Assembly (NCBI GenBank): GCA_009192285.1
Contig: CM018606.1
Span: 1,292,081 to 1,356,080 of the forward strand
Direction: 5' to 3'
DNA length: 64,000 bases
Source of the DNA: Morchella semilibera
Lineage: Eukaryota > Ascomycota > Pezizomycetes > Pezizales > Morchellaceae
Of the stretch, positions 1-13,133 are shown piece after piece. Made by a program: the position numbers and the translations under genes. The notes beneath the pieces were generated by a model. That model ran no database searches, was not told where the DNA came from, and saw only the letters and a program-made list of their open reading frames with translations. Every line of letters begins with the position of its first letter. The stretch's first letter is position 1.

Positions 1-3000
1 AACGGAACAAAATAAAATGCATATTTCCCGTAAATCTGCGCCTGACGGCGCCTGACGCCGCCCGCTAAGTGGTCCCTTTGTTGGTAACTTTAATATAATT
101 CGTTTGAACGAATAGGATGGTTCCAAACACAAAAGCACTCCAGTGCAGTACGTAGACCACTGTGCATAAGCACTGCCGGTCTGTATGCAGATCATTACTT
201 TATCATTAAAGGGGATCATCTCAGCTTTATCCATGGGTCCATCGATCACCTGCGTAGTGGATCCGCAGTTACCAGGTCTCACCCAAGGAGTCACCCACAA
301 TAAAATAACATCTTGGCACGCATAGCTCTCAGTTTCTCATCCTCTTCCATACCAACCACACCTGCATCATTACCAAAAAAAAAAACAGTATCCCCCTCTA
401 CTGCACGCCAACCAATACCCTCGAGGGAGTATACTTAATCACCCCCCAAGCCTCTCGGCTCAACGTTTGTGCTCAGCTTGTGGTGATAGCGAGAGCTGGT
501 GGTCTCTGCAATAGCTTTGGATGCTGTCAAGGGGCTAGTTGGTGAGTTACGTTGCTTCGGTTCCGCTTGTTGCTTGCGGGGTGGGTACGATCTAGATCTC
601 TACACCATATCATGACCCTTTGCGGTTTTGGCTGATATAGTGGATTCCCGGGAGAGTGCTACTGGCTGCGCCAGCAGTGGTATTAATAGCTAAAGGGGGC
701 CACATGCCCCTTTAACTGCACCTAGGCTCCCGTAGGGTCTACAGCGGGTATGTATCATGCTGTAGCAGGTATACCAGCAGAAAATAGTTGATTGGCGGAA
801 ATTTCCAATATAATTCTCCTTTCCAGCCCCGGGAAACGGAAAATGCTGAACCCCAGACGTAGACAACTTCTCGTGCGGACGGAGACGATATATCAGCCGG
901 GGAACTGAGCTACTGCTTTGGTTCCTTCCGCGTGGCTAAGTGCGCAGAATGACCTATATATAATTCTCCCACCCTAATCCTTCATGTTCATGAAGAACTA
1001 GGGCGCTAAATATAAACCTGTGGTGTTGGGGCTTTCTTAGTGACCCTTTGTAGATGGTGCTTGCGTGCATGGGGGGTTGAGCTTGGATAGATGCGGAAAG
1101 CTACGCGGCGGGCAGTCTCGCTCCCAGGCTGTTGTCGCACAGCAGCCACACACACAATCAACCACCACAGGCTGGGCGCGAGACTATGCGGCGGGATTGG
1201 TTAATCTTGGCTGGAGTGGTCTTGGCTAAGCTGGACTTTGAAGTATGGCCTATCGGTTGTGGCTAGCTTTAAGTTTTCCCGAGTTCCGCACATTTAGGTA
1301 AGAAGGAAGCTGGAAGCCTTATTGCTGGCTATCGGGCAGGTGTGAAATCTAGGTCTGTATAAAATGTAAAAATGTAGTAAGGAGCTTATATCGGGAGCTA
1401 AGTAACAAATAAATAAAAGATACAAGAGCATAAACTTGCGAATAACGATTAAACCCTTATGATTATTTATTTTAAAGTTTTTTCGGGGTTACTTCACGTT
1501 ACTGGCTATCGATCACGTGGATACATGTATTTTATTCAGGGCATCGATTTCTTCTCTATAGAAAGCAAAGCATAACATACATGTACTTACATGTATCTAC
1601 CCAGAGACAGTCAGTTTGTTCGGGGGTGCAGCAACTACCACGGGTGATACTACAAGACTGAAGTTGAAACCGGATACACGCGTGGTATGCCCAGCTGAAT
1701 TCCCACCAAGGAGCGGGAGCTTGTGACTGGTCCTCTCTATAAGCCCTAAGACCCACCAACACCAAACCTTAAACTTACCCGCAACCTCCCTCTCTACCAC
1801 ACCTTCTCTATCCTCCACTCCCTATCAACCACTAAATAGAAATAATCCCAGAAAGCCGCTTATTCGTTCGAAAAACAGCGCACAGGGTCTGCCCCGTTAC
1901 GGGACGCATTCTGTCTCCCTGCCCCCTCGCCCCTTCTTTCACCCTTCCACCTTCACATACTCTCTTGCAAGCCTCTAATCCTAAGCAAAGCTCCGACGGT
2001 ACGATAGGTAAGATTTGCGTATGCGTAGTAGCATGGAATGTGCGGGGCTTACCTGTCGCTCTGTGGGATGCAGTGGATCTTGTTTTTTTTTTTTGGCTCT
2101 TTGTGGGTTTTTGGCTCCTTGTGGGTTTTTGGCTCTTTGTGGGTTTTTGGCTCTTTCTCTGTGGGGTTGGTTCTTTCTCCAGGTTTGGCTTTTTCTCTGT
2201 GGGTTTTCTTTTTTGTTGGTATCGGCCCTGGCTCTACAAAAACACCCCCGACGCAATGACATGTCTTTACCAGCCTCCATGTCGGTGACTTCATCCTCCG
2301 TGGGATGCCCCCTCCAATGGGAGAGGTATGTAGGTTTTTATTAGCCTCCGCCCTGTATGGGGAGAGCCAAGAAGGGCCTGTTTCGACTCTTGTGGGATTT
2401 TCGGCTCTCGACCGATGGCGGGAGCGGTCAGGATTCATTGTGGTCGGTGCGTAGAGGCGCGGCCGGATGGTGCTGACCATTTCGGTTATGGGATGTGTGG
2501 GGCTTTGGGCTTTGGGCTTTGGGCTTTGGGCTTTTTTATACGGATATGCATATGAGCACTCCGATACTTGGAGGGAGAGGCCAAGACTTAATAAGATCCA
2601 TTCAGTAGGATGTTTCTGAGTCTCTATGGGATGTGGCTTCTGTCATTCGTTGGGTTTTTGGGTTTTTATTTGATGTGGCTTCTGTCATTCGTTGGATTCG
2701 TGGGTTTTTGGGTTTATTTGATGGGTTTTAGTCATAGACGCCTCGATGGGAGATATTTTTGGAAGAGATAGCGCGTGGGTTGCATAAGGCGGTTATACTA
2801 TTGGCCTTTCCCTCCATGGGATGAAGGGTACCTTTTTGGAAGCGCTGTGAGGGGAGGGGAGGGGTTCTTTTGGCGCGAATGTATATCGTGGGATGATATA
2901 GTGCTTTGGCTTTTTGTGGTATAGTAGATCTATGCTCCGATAGGAGGGTATGTTTCAGCTCCTTGGATATGCTGTTCCTGATTGGCCTGGTGGAATTTCC

Positions 3001-4841
3001 TTCTAAGTACATGATAGATAAGCTGTACGAAGATCACTGGTGAAGAAGCTCCGAAAATCCGATCTCCCTCCTCACGTCCCTCGATTTGCAAGAAGCTATT
3101 TCTAGAAAAAGCACCTCTTGCAAATGATTTCTTTGGTCCCTCTTCGCAGTTCTTACCACCCATAGGTTATGGGGGGGAATATTGTCGAGATTTACCGATG
3201 GGTTTCTTAACAATGAATGGTGAGTGGTGGTGCATGTGCTAGGGGCCGGGAGAAACATATCCTCTCATGGGATGCGCCCCTGGTTGCGAGTATGTTCGGT
3301 GGGGGTGTGCGGCCTGATGATCGTTCGTGGGTTTATCTGGCCGTAGCTAGGTATGGCGAGATTGGTAGATGGTAGGGTTAAGCTCATAACCATCTCCTCC
3401 AGAGTTCTGGACCAACGAGTGAAGCCGTGGATTGTGAAGAATAAAAAAAAACACTAGCGCTCACGGCAGCAAGTATTCCTAGTACCCTTTAACTAACATT
3501 CAGTCACCTTTAACTAATATCAAAAATCTAGGAGCATTATGTACTTATAAGGAATGCCGGCGTAATCATTCAACATTCGTTGTTAAGGACTAGCAATTGA
3601 GATGAACGCGCCACCGTACTGTTCAGAGCTTTGGAAAGCTGAGTAAACTGAGACATCCGACTTCACCGTGGTATCCGACTTTCCCGTGATGTACGTTTTG
3701 AGCTATTTATCTATGGACCGCCCAGGTCTTGACCTTTAATCCTTATTGCATATCCACCAGTACATAAAGCTGGCAAGGTCTCGGAGTCCCGGTAAAAGAC
3801 AAAAGCCAGGCATGGAATACAACGAATGTGCACATCAAAGGCGACGGGAATTGAGATATGGCTATCAAACGATGCCAGGACTCAAGTGGTTGAATTGAAG
3901 CGGTTTACGGCGGGGAGTCAAATATGTGGGTGGGCTCTCTCTAAAGCGATGGACTCGGAATTGAATATCGCACCACGGATTTATATCTCTAGTACGACGC
4001 AAGGAAACACAAGAAATATTGGTTCAAATAGGTAGGGATCTGACGCCTCTTTTTTCTCAGGCGCCTCTACCCCCGGTTCCTGAACTATCGTAAGGGTAAA
4101 CCACAATCATGACAAAACTCCATGGATCCAACATGTGTGGCCCTGTATACGGCCATCAAACACCGACACGTCTATATCACTGGAAGCGCGATTCAAGACT
4201 AGCTCTTGATCCGGATATCAATGTGGAAAAGAGAACCTACAATCATAGAAAATCACTCGTTTTACAGGAGCTAGACGGTAACGCACAGGAATACTTCGTA
4301 CTAAACACATACCCATAGTAAGCATACCTAAACATACGGAATCCCGCTCCGCGAGCACCTGCCGACTCCTCTCTGTCTTGAGGGCGTTGATGGCGGGATT
4401 AGCTGTAGGCATTTTCCAATTAGATAGTTAAACTCGAGTGATGATTTATGAATTCCCCTGAGTGTTAAGGGTGTGATAGCTAAATACAGGGCTTTAAGCT
4501 GCTGCCCAAGCGAGGGCTAACCATGCGTGCACAACAACGAATCGAAGAAAAAAGTGAACGTGCGGGACGCTCACCCCATATTTGACAAGATTCACATTCA
4601 CATTCCTTCTTCAGCGGCCTAACCACCCAAGAACGTCTGTTCGCCAGAAGAAATTCAATTCATGATTGTGGATTGACCCAAACAATAGATACACGAAATA
4701 GCCCAATGGGGTCTATGGGAGAAGCAGGCATTTGTAACAGACCTATCTATCTGCAGAGCACGAATAAAATAATGGGAAGGAAAATAAAAACAGTAATAAA
4801 AAGCGACTTTTATCCGTTGAGTACAATACCAAGTAATACGT
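1..4841. other. gene-poor 5' flank
   Basis: No open frame here has recognisable family similarity or a convincing exon chain. The first 1.5 kb is mixed AT-rich sequence; 2.0-3.3 kb is GT-rich on the + strand and carries short tandem repeats (listed separately); 3.4-4.8 kb again shows only short frames. One copy of the dispersed 18-nt motif lies at 4435-4452. Confidence 0.6.
2040..3300. repeat. GT-rich degenerate repeat tract
   Basis: The + strand is strongly G/T biased. It contains a repeated unit of the type ggctctttgtgggttttt at about 2095-2165, five head-to-tail GGGCTTT heptamers at 2500-2534, and two copies of a 24-nt block (2630-2653 and 2672-2695, 42 bp apart). The heptamer TGGGATG recurs near 2066, 2300, 2488, 2626, 2817, 2890 and 3267. 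It resembles a decayed minisatellite; the long frames crossing it are by-products of the bias. Confidence 0.5.
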
Positions 4842-7800
4842 TTATACCATGACCAGTGAAAGCAAAGCCATTCTGCAGTAAAGACCATATCTCATCTGTT
4901 GTGATTGGTCAGCACTTAAGCAAAGCTTTTGATAGATGTTAAACGAAATCCTACCTGTCTAAAATAAGCTGCCCTTTGGTCGAAGTCCAATTCCTCCCCA
5001 ATCTCCGCATTTCTTGGTAATGGGTGCATAACAACCATATGGCTCTTTGCATTCTTCATAACTGTGTTGTCAATCACGAAGCTGTCCTTCAATTTCTCGA
5101 ACTCGGCTAGGTCTTCAAAGCGTTCCTTCTGAACACGGGTGCAGTAAAGAACGTCCGAGTTGGCAACAACATCGGGCGTAAGCTCGGTATACTCCTCGAT
5201 GGTCATGCCAGAAGCTCGGAGTGCCTCGATGATCATTGGCGGCATGGCAAGCTGCGATGGAGAGACAAAGTTGATGCGAACGTGGTAATGCTGGAGAAGC
5301 TTCGCTAGGGAGTGTACTGGGCGGCCAAATTTAAGATCTCCCACGAATGTGATCATAAGACCGTTGACAGTTCCCAGTTCTTCACGTATAGTGAAGAGAT
5401 CAAGGAACGCTTGCGTGGGATGCTCAAGACTACCATTTCCTGTATAATATATTAGTAATATAATTGATAAAATGAGACGTATTGATTCTCACCTCCGTTG
5501 ATGATAGGGACTGGAGAGAATCTAGCGGCTGTGGCAGCACTGGATTCGTCTGGGTGTCTTAATACAACAGCATCTCCGTAACATGCGAGAGTACGGATTG
5601 TATCTTGCAGGGTCTCCCTTTCACTTGGCTCGAATGCGCAGCTGAGATAGCTACAGTTCGTCCCCCAAGGCGTTGCATCGCGGCATCAAAAGATGCTGAA
5701 GTGCGGGTTGATGGCTCAAAGAACATGGTGCAGAGTAAGCGGCCCTTGAGAAGGTCAATGACTCCCCAGCGCTCAACAGCTAGTCGCATCTCTTGTGCAA
5801 CAGTAAAGAGGTGATGCAGGTCCGCGCGGTTGAACTGGCTGACGGAAAGAATATGACGGCGTTTGAACATGTTCTCTCGGGATAGAAGTTTCTGAAGTGA
5901 AGGAGATACCATGGATACAGGCGGCAGGATCTGGGAGGGCAAGCTTGGTGCTGGCTCTACGATCGGGCTTCCTACATGAAGTACCGGCATCTCGTTGTTG
6001 ATGGAATGCATACGTGCCATCAAGCTTGGACTCAAGATCTGGCGGGCATGCGAAGCCTCGGGAGCACGAGAAGGCTCAGGCGCCGCGGCTGGAGCATTAG
6101 AAACCGGGTTATGGAATGTGACAGAAGCCTGCGATCCCAATGTCCCATCGCTGTTTACACGGCCGTCAAGGTTGACAGTTGTATTTTCAAAAGTGACCCT
6201 CTTCACAGTAGCTTTGAGCTTGCGCCCGACAAGAGGAGACCAGACCTCGGATGGTTGCAGGACATATGATCTGTCCATTTCAACCTCTACAGAGGAGAGT
6301 GGCTGATCATGAAGTTCGAAGATTGCCTTTGGATTATCGTGCAAGCGAAGCTTAACATCCTCAATAGTCAAGCGACCATCGCAGACGGCAGTGATCAATA
6401 GAGGAAGCGAGTCTGAAATACCAATAGAAGAGCAAGGGCCATTCTTGGTGTCGTGAGCCAATTGATAAGGTAGACTTCCAACAGAGAAACAGTCAATGCT
6501 GGCTAAGTTCTCCCAGAGAGCCTTTTGGTCCTTGAGAGTCGGGAGTGAGGTACACTCAGGGTAATCCTCCTGTGTTAAAAATAGGGCGTAAATAGCTACA
6601 TCGCACGTGACCTTGAGACCCTTTTCCTTACTCAACGCAATCAATTTGATGTCATCCTTGGTCGTCACGCTAGTTACGTGGACATTGCGGTTGTGCAGAC
6701 TGGCGAGAAGAAGAATTGAAGCCAAGTCCGTAGTTTTTGCATCAGTCATCATAGGCTTTTGTGCAGGCCAAACCTCAAAATGCGAAGTGGCCGCTGCTAC
6801 CTTGTTGATGTTGCCAGACAGGTGGTTGAAGGGAATGAAAAGAGAGCCGACCTGGGTAGTAAGTTGGCCAAGCTGCTGGGCGTTGGTTGATGTAGCTGCA
6901 ACAGAAAAGTTGAAATCACAATGAGCCTTCTTACTGTTTGCCTGTGCGGTTTGCAAAGCCTTGGCATCGGTCAGACTGTTCTCGACACCGAGGGGCAACA
7001 CTCTAATCATCGAGAATCCAGAAGCAACAGACTCTTTAGTGACACGCTCAAAATCTTTGCTACCTTCCTTGGCTAGACCAGGAACGAAAGCGGCAATATT
7101 CACCAGGCCAGGGAGTGTGATGGTGCGGTGGCTTGTTTGGTAGTCAACAGTATCGACATCGAGCTTAAAGCCACGAGCAATAGCTTCAATCAGTAGCTTG
7201 GCGTTCTTGACATTAGTGACCAGGGGAGTGTGGTAATCAACGGCCATGCGTCTGGTCTGGTAACCTCTTGACATGTATGAGGCAGGTCTACGAAACCTAT
7301 TGGCAGAAGGCAAATTGATGTACAAATCAATCAAGTTATTGGCCAGATGTTGAGTCAAGGAGTATTCAGACTTCTGGTCGTTTGACTCCCCAGCCCCGCC
7401 TTCCCCAAGAACCTCGAGATATTGGACGGGGATTCCGTGTTCCTGAATAAAATCTGCGGTGCCTGCGGTTGCGAAGAGCTTATATCCGAGCTGGTGTAGC
7501 TTCTTGACAGATGGGAGCATCTCCATCTTCTCCTTAAAAGAACCAATAGACAAGAGAATGTTCTTCTTCGGCAAACGGAATCCGGTAGAGAGCAGTGCCT
7601 TGAGGTATGCCTCAAATTTGTCGCGGCCGAAGCATGCAACCTCACCAGTAGAGGCCATCTCCACACCAAGGACTGGATCAGCACCTGATAAACGGGAGAA
7701 GCTGAAATGTGGCACTTTAATTCCAACATAATCCTTTGGAATATCAAGAGCAGGGTAAGCATCCACGGGAAGTCCCATGATAGCCATAGTTGCCATCTCT

Positions 7801-10800
7801 ATCAGATCAACACCCATGACCTTGGACACGAATGGGAATGATCGTGAAGCTCGAACATTGCACTCAATCACCTTGATTTCGTTGTCTTTCGCAATGAACT
7901 GAATGTTGAACGGACCAGTGACATTAAGGGCGTTTCCGATCTTTCTGGTGGCTTCTTCAATTCTGCGCACTGTCTCTGGGTCCAAATCCTGCGGAGGCAG
8001 AATTAGGGTAGCGTCGCCTGAGTGGACACCAGCATTCTCTACATGCTCAGAAATGAAATGCATAATCATCTTTCCGTCTTTAGCCACAGCATCCATCTCA
8101 ATCTCCTTAGCATTTTCGATATACTTGGTGATAACCACAGGGTGCTCCTTTGAGACATCGGCTGCTTGATTGAGATAATTTGCAAGATCGTCCCTTGAAT
8201 ATACGGTGTTCATAGCAGCACCAGAAAGTACATAGGATGGGCGGACCAGTACGGGGTAGGTGACCTTGTCGCAAAAATCTGCAGCTTCTTCGATGCTCGT
8301 GAGTTCCTTCCAAGCAGGCTGATCCACCTCAATTCTATCCAACATGCGAGAGAATTTATAACGGTTCTCAGCACTGTCAATCATTTCTGGCGAGGTTCCC
8401 AGAATCTTAACGTTCAGGCGATGCAGAGGAAGAGCGATGTTATTAGGGGTTTGACCACCCATTGCAATAATCACACCACTTGAGGACTCAAGCTGGTAGA
8501 TATCAAGGATAGTCTCGAGGTTAATGTTCTCGAAATAAAGTTTATCGGCCTCATCATAATCGGTACTGACAGTCTCGGGGTTGTAGTTGACCATGATCGT
8601 CTTGACACCCTTCGATCGAAGAGTTCTGACAGCGCGAACAGCACACCAATCAAACTCCACGGAAGATCCAATTCTGTAAACACCAGAACCAAGAACCATG
8701 ACACCTTTATCGTTGAAATCCACGTCATGTTCAATACCGTTGTATGTCATGTAGAGATAATTGGTGAAAGCAGGGAATTCCGCGGCGACTAAGTTACGAT
8801 TAGAATCCTATAGCTAAATCGAAGGGATGAAACCTACCAGTGTCGATCTGCTTTACAATAGGCATGATACCCTGTTCAACACGCAACCTCCTAACCGCAA
8901 CTTCGTTCGAACCCCAGAAATCAGCCAACTGCCTGTCCGAAAATCCCAGCTGCTTTGCCTGTCTGAAAAGTGGTGCAGTGATAGTTGATGCGTTATAAGT
9001 GCTCATGATTTTACCGAAGTTAATTAGTCCCATAAGCTTATTCAGGAACCATTTGTCGATTTGGGTAAGGTGCCAAATCCTGTCCACGGTATAGCCTTGG
9101 TGCATGGCGTTCGCGATGGCAAACAATCTTTGGTCTGAGGGAGTCTGTAACTCCTGGTCAATACTCATCAAGGCCTGGGTCTGGTTGAAACCAATGTTGT
9201 GGAAATCGATTGCCCGGATTGCCTTTTGAATTGCCTCCTCGAAAGTACGACCAATGCTCATGACCTCTCCGACACTCTTCATTGAAGAAGAGAGGAGGGT
9301 AGAGACACGAGTGAACTTCTTCAGATCCCAACGTGGGATCTTGACTACAACGTAATCAAGAGAAGGCTCAAAGCAAGCGCATGTCACTTTGGTTACAGAA
9401 TTCTTAATCTCATTGAGTGGGATTCCTAGACCTAGTTTGGCAGCAATGAAGGCAAGTGGGTATCCGGTAGCCTTTGAGGCTAGTGCCGACGACCTAGAAA
9501 GACGGGCATTGACCTCAATAATGCAATATTCCTTGGAGAAAGGGTTTAGTGCATATTGAATGTTGCATTCGCCAATAACACCTAAGTGCCTGATGACATT
9601 TACGGCTGTTGTTCTGAGCATATTGTAGTCTTCATCGGACAATGTTTGAGATGGTGCGACGACAATTGAGTCACCTGTATGGATTCCAAGCGGATCAAAA
9701 TTCTTAAATAGCGATTAGTTTTCCGTCTAAACAGGCAGAGAAGCAGATCTTACCTCCATATTGCACACAGTGATACAGTTATCACGGCAATCCCGAACAA
9801 CTTCATACTCAATTTCTTTCCAGCCCTTCATAGACTTCTCGATGAGCACCTGGGGACTTGCGGCAAATGCCTTGTTGCATAGATCAACTAGCTCTTCCTC
9901 GTTGTTTGCAAACCCACTTCCAAGGCCGCCAAGGGCGTAGGCGGCACGAACAATAACCGGGAATTTGATGTCCTTGACTACCCTCAAAGCTTCCTCGACT
10001 GAGGAGGCGGACGCAGACTTGGCGCACTTCTCTCCAATCTCTTCCATAGCCCTGGCAAAAAGCTCTCGGTCCTCTGTCTGGATGATTGTCTCGATTGGCG
10101 TACCGAGAACCCTGACTCCGAGTTTTTCAAACTCATCCTTAAGCTCGATACCAACTTGTAGGGCAGTTTGACCACCAAAAGTAACATAAATGGAATCTGG
10201 CCGTTCGTGGATGATGACCTTCCGGACAAACTCAGCCGTTACAGGAAGGAAGTAGACCTTGTCTGCGAGACCCTTCGAGGTTTGAATAGTGGCAATGTTG
10301 GGGTTGATCAAGATTGTGTAGATACCCTCCTCCTTTAGGGCTTTGATTGCCTGTGGAGTGTATTAGTCTATAAAATACTGAAATCCCAACACTCTATCTA
10401 TAATTCCCTATGAAGGAACGTGCTGCATTATTTCCAAAACACACGCTAGTATATAATGGGGTCAATATGACTAGCTTCACGTACCTGGCTTCCTGAATAA
10501 TCAAACTCTCCAGCCTGTCCGATACTTAAACCCCCACTTCCCAAAACAAGAACCTTCTTTACTGAAACCTTAGGGTACACCTTCTCGTTATCAGCGAGAA
10601 GCCCACCAGGCATCTCGACGGGAGTATTCATAGCAGTGCTCTTATTAGGGCCCAAAGTCTTCTTCACAGCGTTGAGGAAAACATCGAACAAGAATTCAGT
10701 GTCTTTAGGACCGGGGGTGCTTTCAGGATGGAATTGGACACTGAAGAAAGGTTTTTGTGTGTGCCAGATACCCTCGTTTGAACCATCGTTGGCATTGACA

Positions 10801-12159
10801 AATAGCTCTTCCCACCCATTCTTTAGCGTTTCAGTGTCTACGGCAAAACCGTGGTTTTGAGAGGTAATGTAGCATCGCCCGGAGATGAGATTGGTGCAAG
10901 GGATGTTATGCCCCCTGTTACCGAATTTCATCTTCTTCGTCTCTGCGCCGGCAGCTCTAGCAAGAAGTTGATGCCCAAGACAAATACCAAAGATGGGGGT
11001 CCTAGCATCGGCAAGAGCCTTTTCAAGGTGCTTCACCGTCTTGGAGAGGGTTGCTGGATCACCGGGACCGTTACTAATGAAAAGACCATCGTATTCACCA
11101 TGTTCCTGAGAGATATCGTAATCCCAAGGAACAGCCTTGACCTCTACACCCCGAGAAAGAAAGCAACGGAGCTGATTGTTCTTTCCACCAACGTCAACAA
11201 AAAGGATACGAATAGTTTTGCCATCGGGTCGCTTCAGAGCATTATTCGCAGGTGGCGAAAAGATTTTCGGCTCCTTGATGGAGACTACGCACTAGTTATT
11301 AACAATTAGTACCAGGGGGTTCGTAGATGAATTACCTTCCGCGACAAGATTTTTAATGTTAGGATCAACCCAGTCCACCTCTTCGAAGTCGTCGCGCCAG
11401 CTTTGGCCCACACCTTTAGTGCCAACGATAGAGCTCAAGCCACTAGCAATTTTGTCTCCAACGCTGGTGGTCTTTTGGAGCAACATCTTCCCAAGCATGC
11501 TTCCTTGAGTTCGGATTTTCTTCGTGAGGGCCCTGGTGTCAACACCATAAATTGCAGGAACACCCTGCTCCTTCAACCATGTTCCTAATGAGCTCTCCGC
11601 AAGATAATGACTGTAATCCTCTCCTGAGTAAGAAGCACAAATCATTCCCGCGACGTGGATTTCCTTGGATTCAAAGTACGGAGACAAAGACCCAAGAAGC
11701 TCATCTATAGTATCTCTAGAAGGTACACCTAAGGTCGAAATGAGCATTATTCAGTGGCAGTATATTAATAAGGTATCCTACCATAGTTTCCAACTAGGGG
11801 AAAGGTCATGACCAGAATCTGACCCCGGTAGGAGGGATCAGTTATCGTTTCCGTGTATCCCACCATTCCTGCAGGTGGGAAGCTGTCAGAAAATGTATTC
11901 CGTAGATCATTCTTGGAAAAGGGAATATAAAGGTAAGGAAATCAATGATGTCACATGCTCAATTACCTGTTTGAAAAACCAATTCTCCAGATACGCTCTT
12001 TTCGGCTCCAAAAGAGAACCCTTGGTAGGCACTTCCATCCTGCAACTCAATTGTCATGAGGCGTTCTTGAGTAGGTATTTTACCATCCTTTCCCACAAAT
12101 TGGGCCGCAACCGGCGGGTGCGGCACAATCAAAGCCTTTGTCTGACCATCTTTCGACAT
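4842..12159 (-). CDS. ura2: URA2-type carbamoyl-phosphate synthase / aspartate carbamoyltransferase
   Basis: Multifunctional enzyme for the first two steps of pyrimidine synthesis (glutamine to carbamoyl phosphate to carbamoyl aspartate). Exons by eye: 12159-11967, 11868-11782, 11728-11336, 11284-10485, 10350-9754, 9702-8838, 8788-5493, 5439-4955, 4895-4842. Order: glutamine amidotransferase with GICLGHQ (Cys near residue 326) and FHPES; two ATP-grasp CPSase halves ([17 protein letters not shown]); a DHOase-like region with no metal-binding HxH, as known in fungal proteins of this type; then ATCase ending in [10 protein letters not shown]. About 2256 aa, normal for the family, if one missing base is allowed for: at 5616-5618 the run reads GGG on the coding strand where GGGG would keep ...SSQVKGETLQDT in frame. 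The last intron (4896-4954) splits off an 18-codon exon. The ATCase loop reads GRPVHS rather than GRTVHS. Confidence 0.95.
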
Positions 12160-12620
12160 TGTAACTACTGTTATTTGCCCTTGATAACGTGGTTTTGGAG
12201 AGGTTTTGCTGTGGATGGCGGGGGTAACGCAATGTACCAGGCGGTGGTGGAGCAAGGAATGGTATTCCGCAATAAGACACCCAATCCTCAAGTGTGAGAG
12301 CAAAAATGTTTGAGAAAGGTTGATGGGGGCAGAAAGGAATCACGGTGGTAGTGTGAGGATGATGAGTGCACACCTTGCTGGAAAATGAGAGCCTTCCATA
12401 TAAAAGAAAAAGAGAGAGGGAAGGGGGGGAAAAAAAAGAAGAGAAGAGGGAAGGGAAAAAAAAAAAAACTCTCACCCAGCCTGGGCTATTGGTAGGCACC
12501 ACCCCGCTTAGTGGCTGAATTGCCCCTCCAATATCAGATGAGGCAGGGGTCCACCTGCCAAGATTTACTAGTACATGCCGCGTCTGAAGAACACCGTCAC
12601 CCGTCGCTCGCTGTTCCAAA
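12160..12620 (-). promoter_or_regulatory. probable ura2 promoter with polypyrimidine tract
   Basis: Upstream of the ura2 start codon the coding strand carries long C/T runs (purine-rich on the + strand at about 12405-12470), a composition common in promoters of fungal housekeeping genes. A TATA-like tatatgg lies beside it at about 12396-12402. No specific regulator site could be recognised. Confidence 0.35.
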
Positions 12621-12989
12621 CTGCATTAACCAAGCCTTTTGTAGTGCGGCTGGTGGGGCTGTCCGGAATCCAAATCGAAAAATGGGACTGATGATATCTA
12701 TTTGGATCAATTGTCTAAGAGTACCGATATGACAAAGTTACGTTCATTGTTCATATGTTTCAACGCATTTGCTCGTACTTACATGTATCTTTAGACAGAA
12801 CTTCCTGCGTAATTATGTACATGTACTTGTATTTCGGTTCCATGTAACCGTCAACTCTCTAAAGAGGATAAGAGGTGGTGGCGTGGGGCCATGTACCTAG
12901 CTAGGGTACCAATAGGTAACCCTTATGATTGGTAAGTACGAGGCATGTATTGAACGTGAGTTACGGGGTTTTGAGGCCTGGTGCCACAA

Positions 12990-13057
12990 TAGAGCGATTT
13001 GGCCAATTCCTGTTTTTCAAATATTTAGATTCAGAGGTTGTTGGCCAAATCGCTCTA
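12990..13057. repeat. perfect 17-bp inverted repeat
   Basis: TAGAGCGATTTGGCCAA at 12990-13006 is exactly mirrored by TTGGCCAAATCGCTCTA at 13041-13057, leaving a 34-nt loop. A second perfect hairpin begins 25 bp downstream. Confidence 0.85.
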
Positions 13058-13081
13058 ATAGCCTTAATGTACTCGCGCGGA

Positions 13082-13133
13082 TTGAAGCCGCTCAGACAAG
13101 GATCGCTCGCAACAGTTCATTGAGCGGCTTCAA
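13082..13133. repeat. perfect 13-bp inverted repeat
   Basis: TTGAAGCCGCTCA at 13082-13094 pairs with TGAGCGGCTTCAA at 13121-13133 across a 26-nt loop, in tandem with the hairpin at 12990-13057. Confidence 0.85.

Noticed and set aside
1965-2480. Overlapping frames of about 100-143 codons on both strands
   Set aside because: They are translations of simple GT-rich repeats and show only repeated low-complexity peptides.
3826-4318. Two 69-codon frames on +
   Set aside because: No domain, no splice partners and no conserved context; lengths are unremarkable for open sequence.
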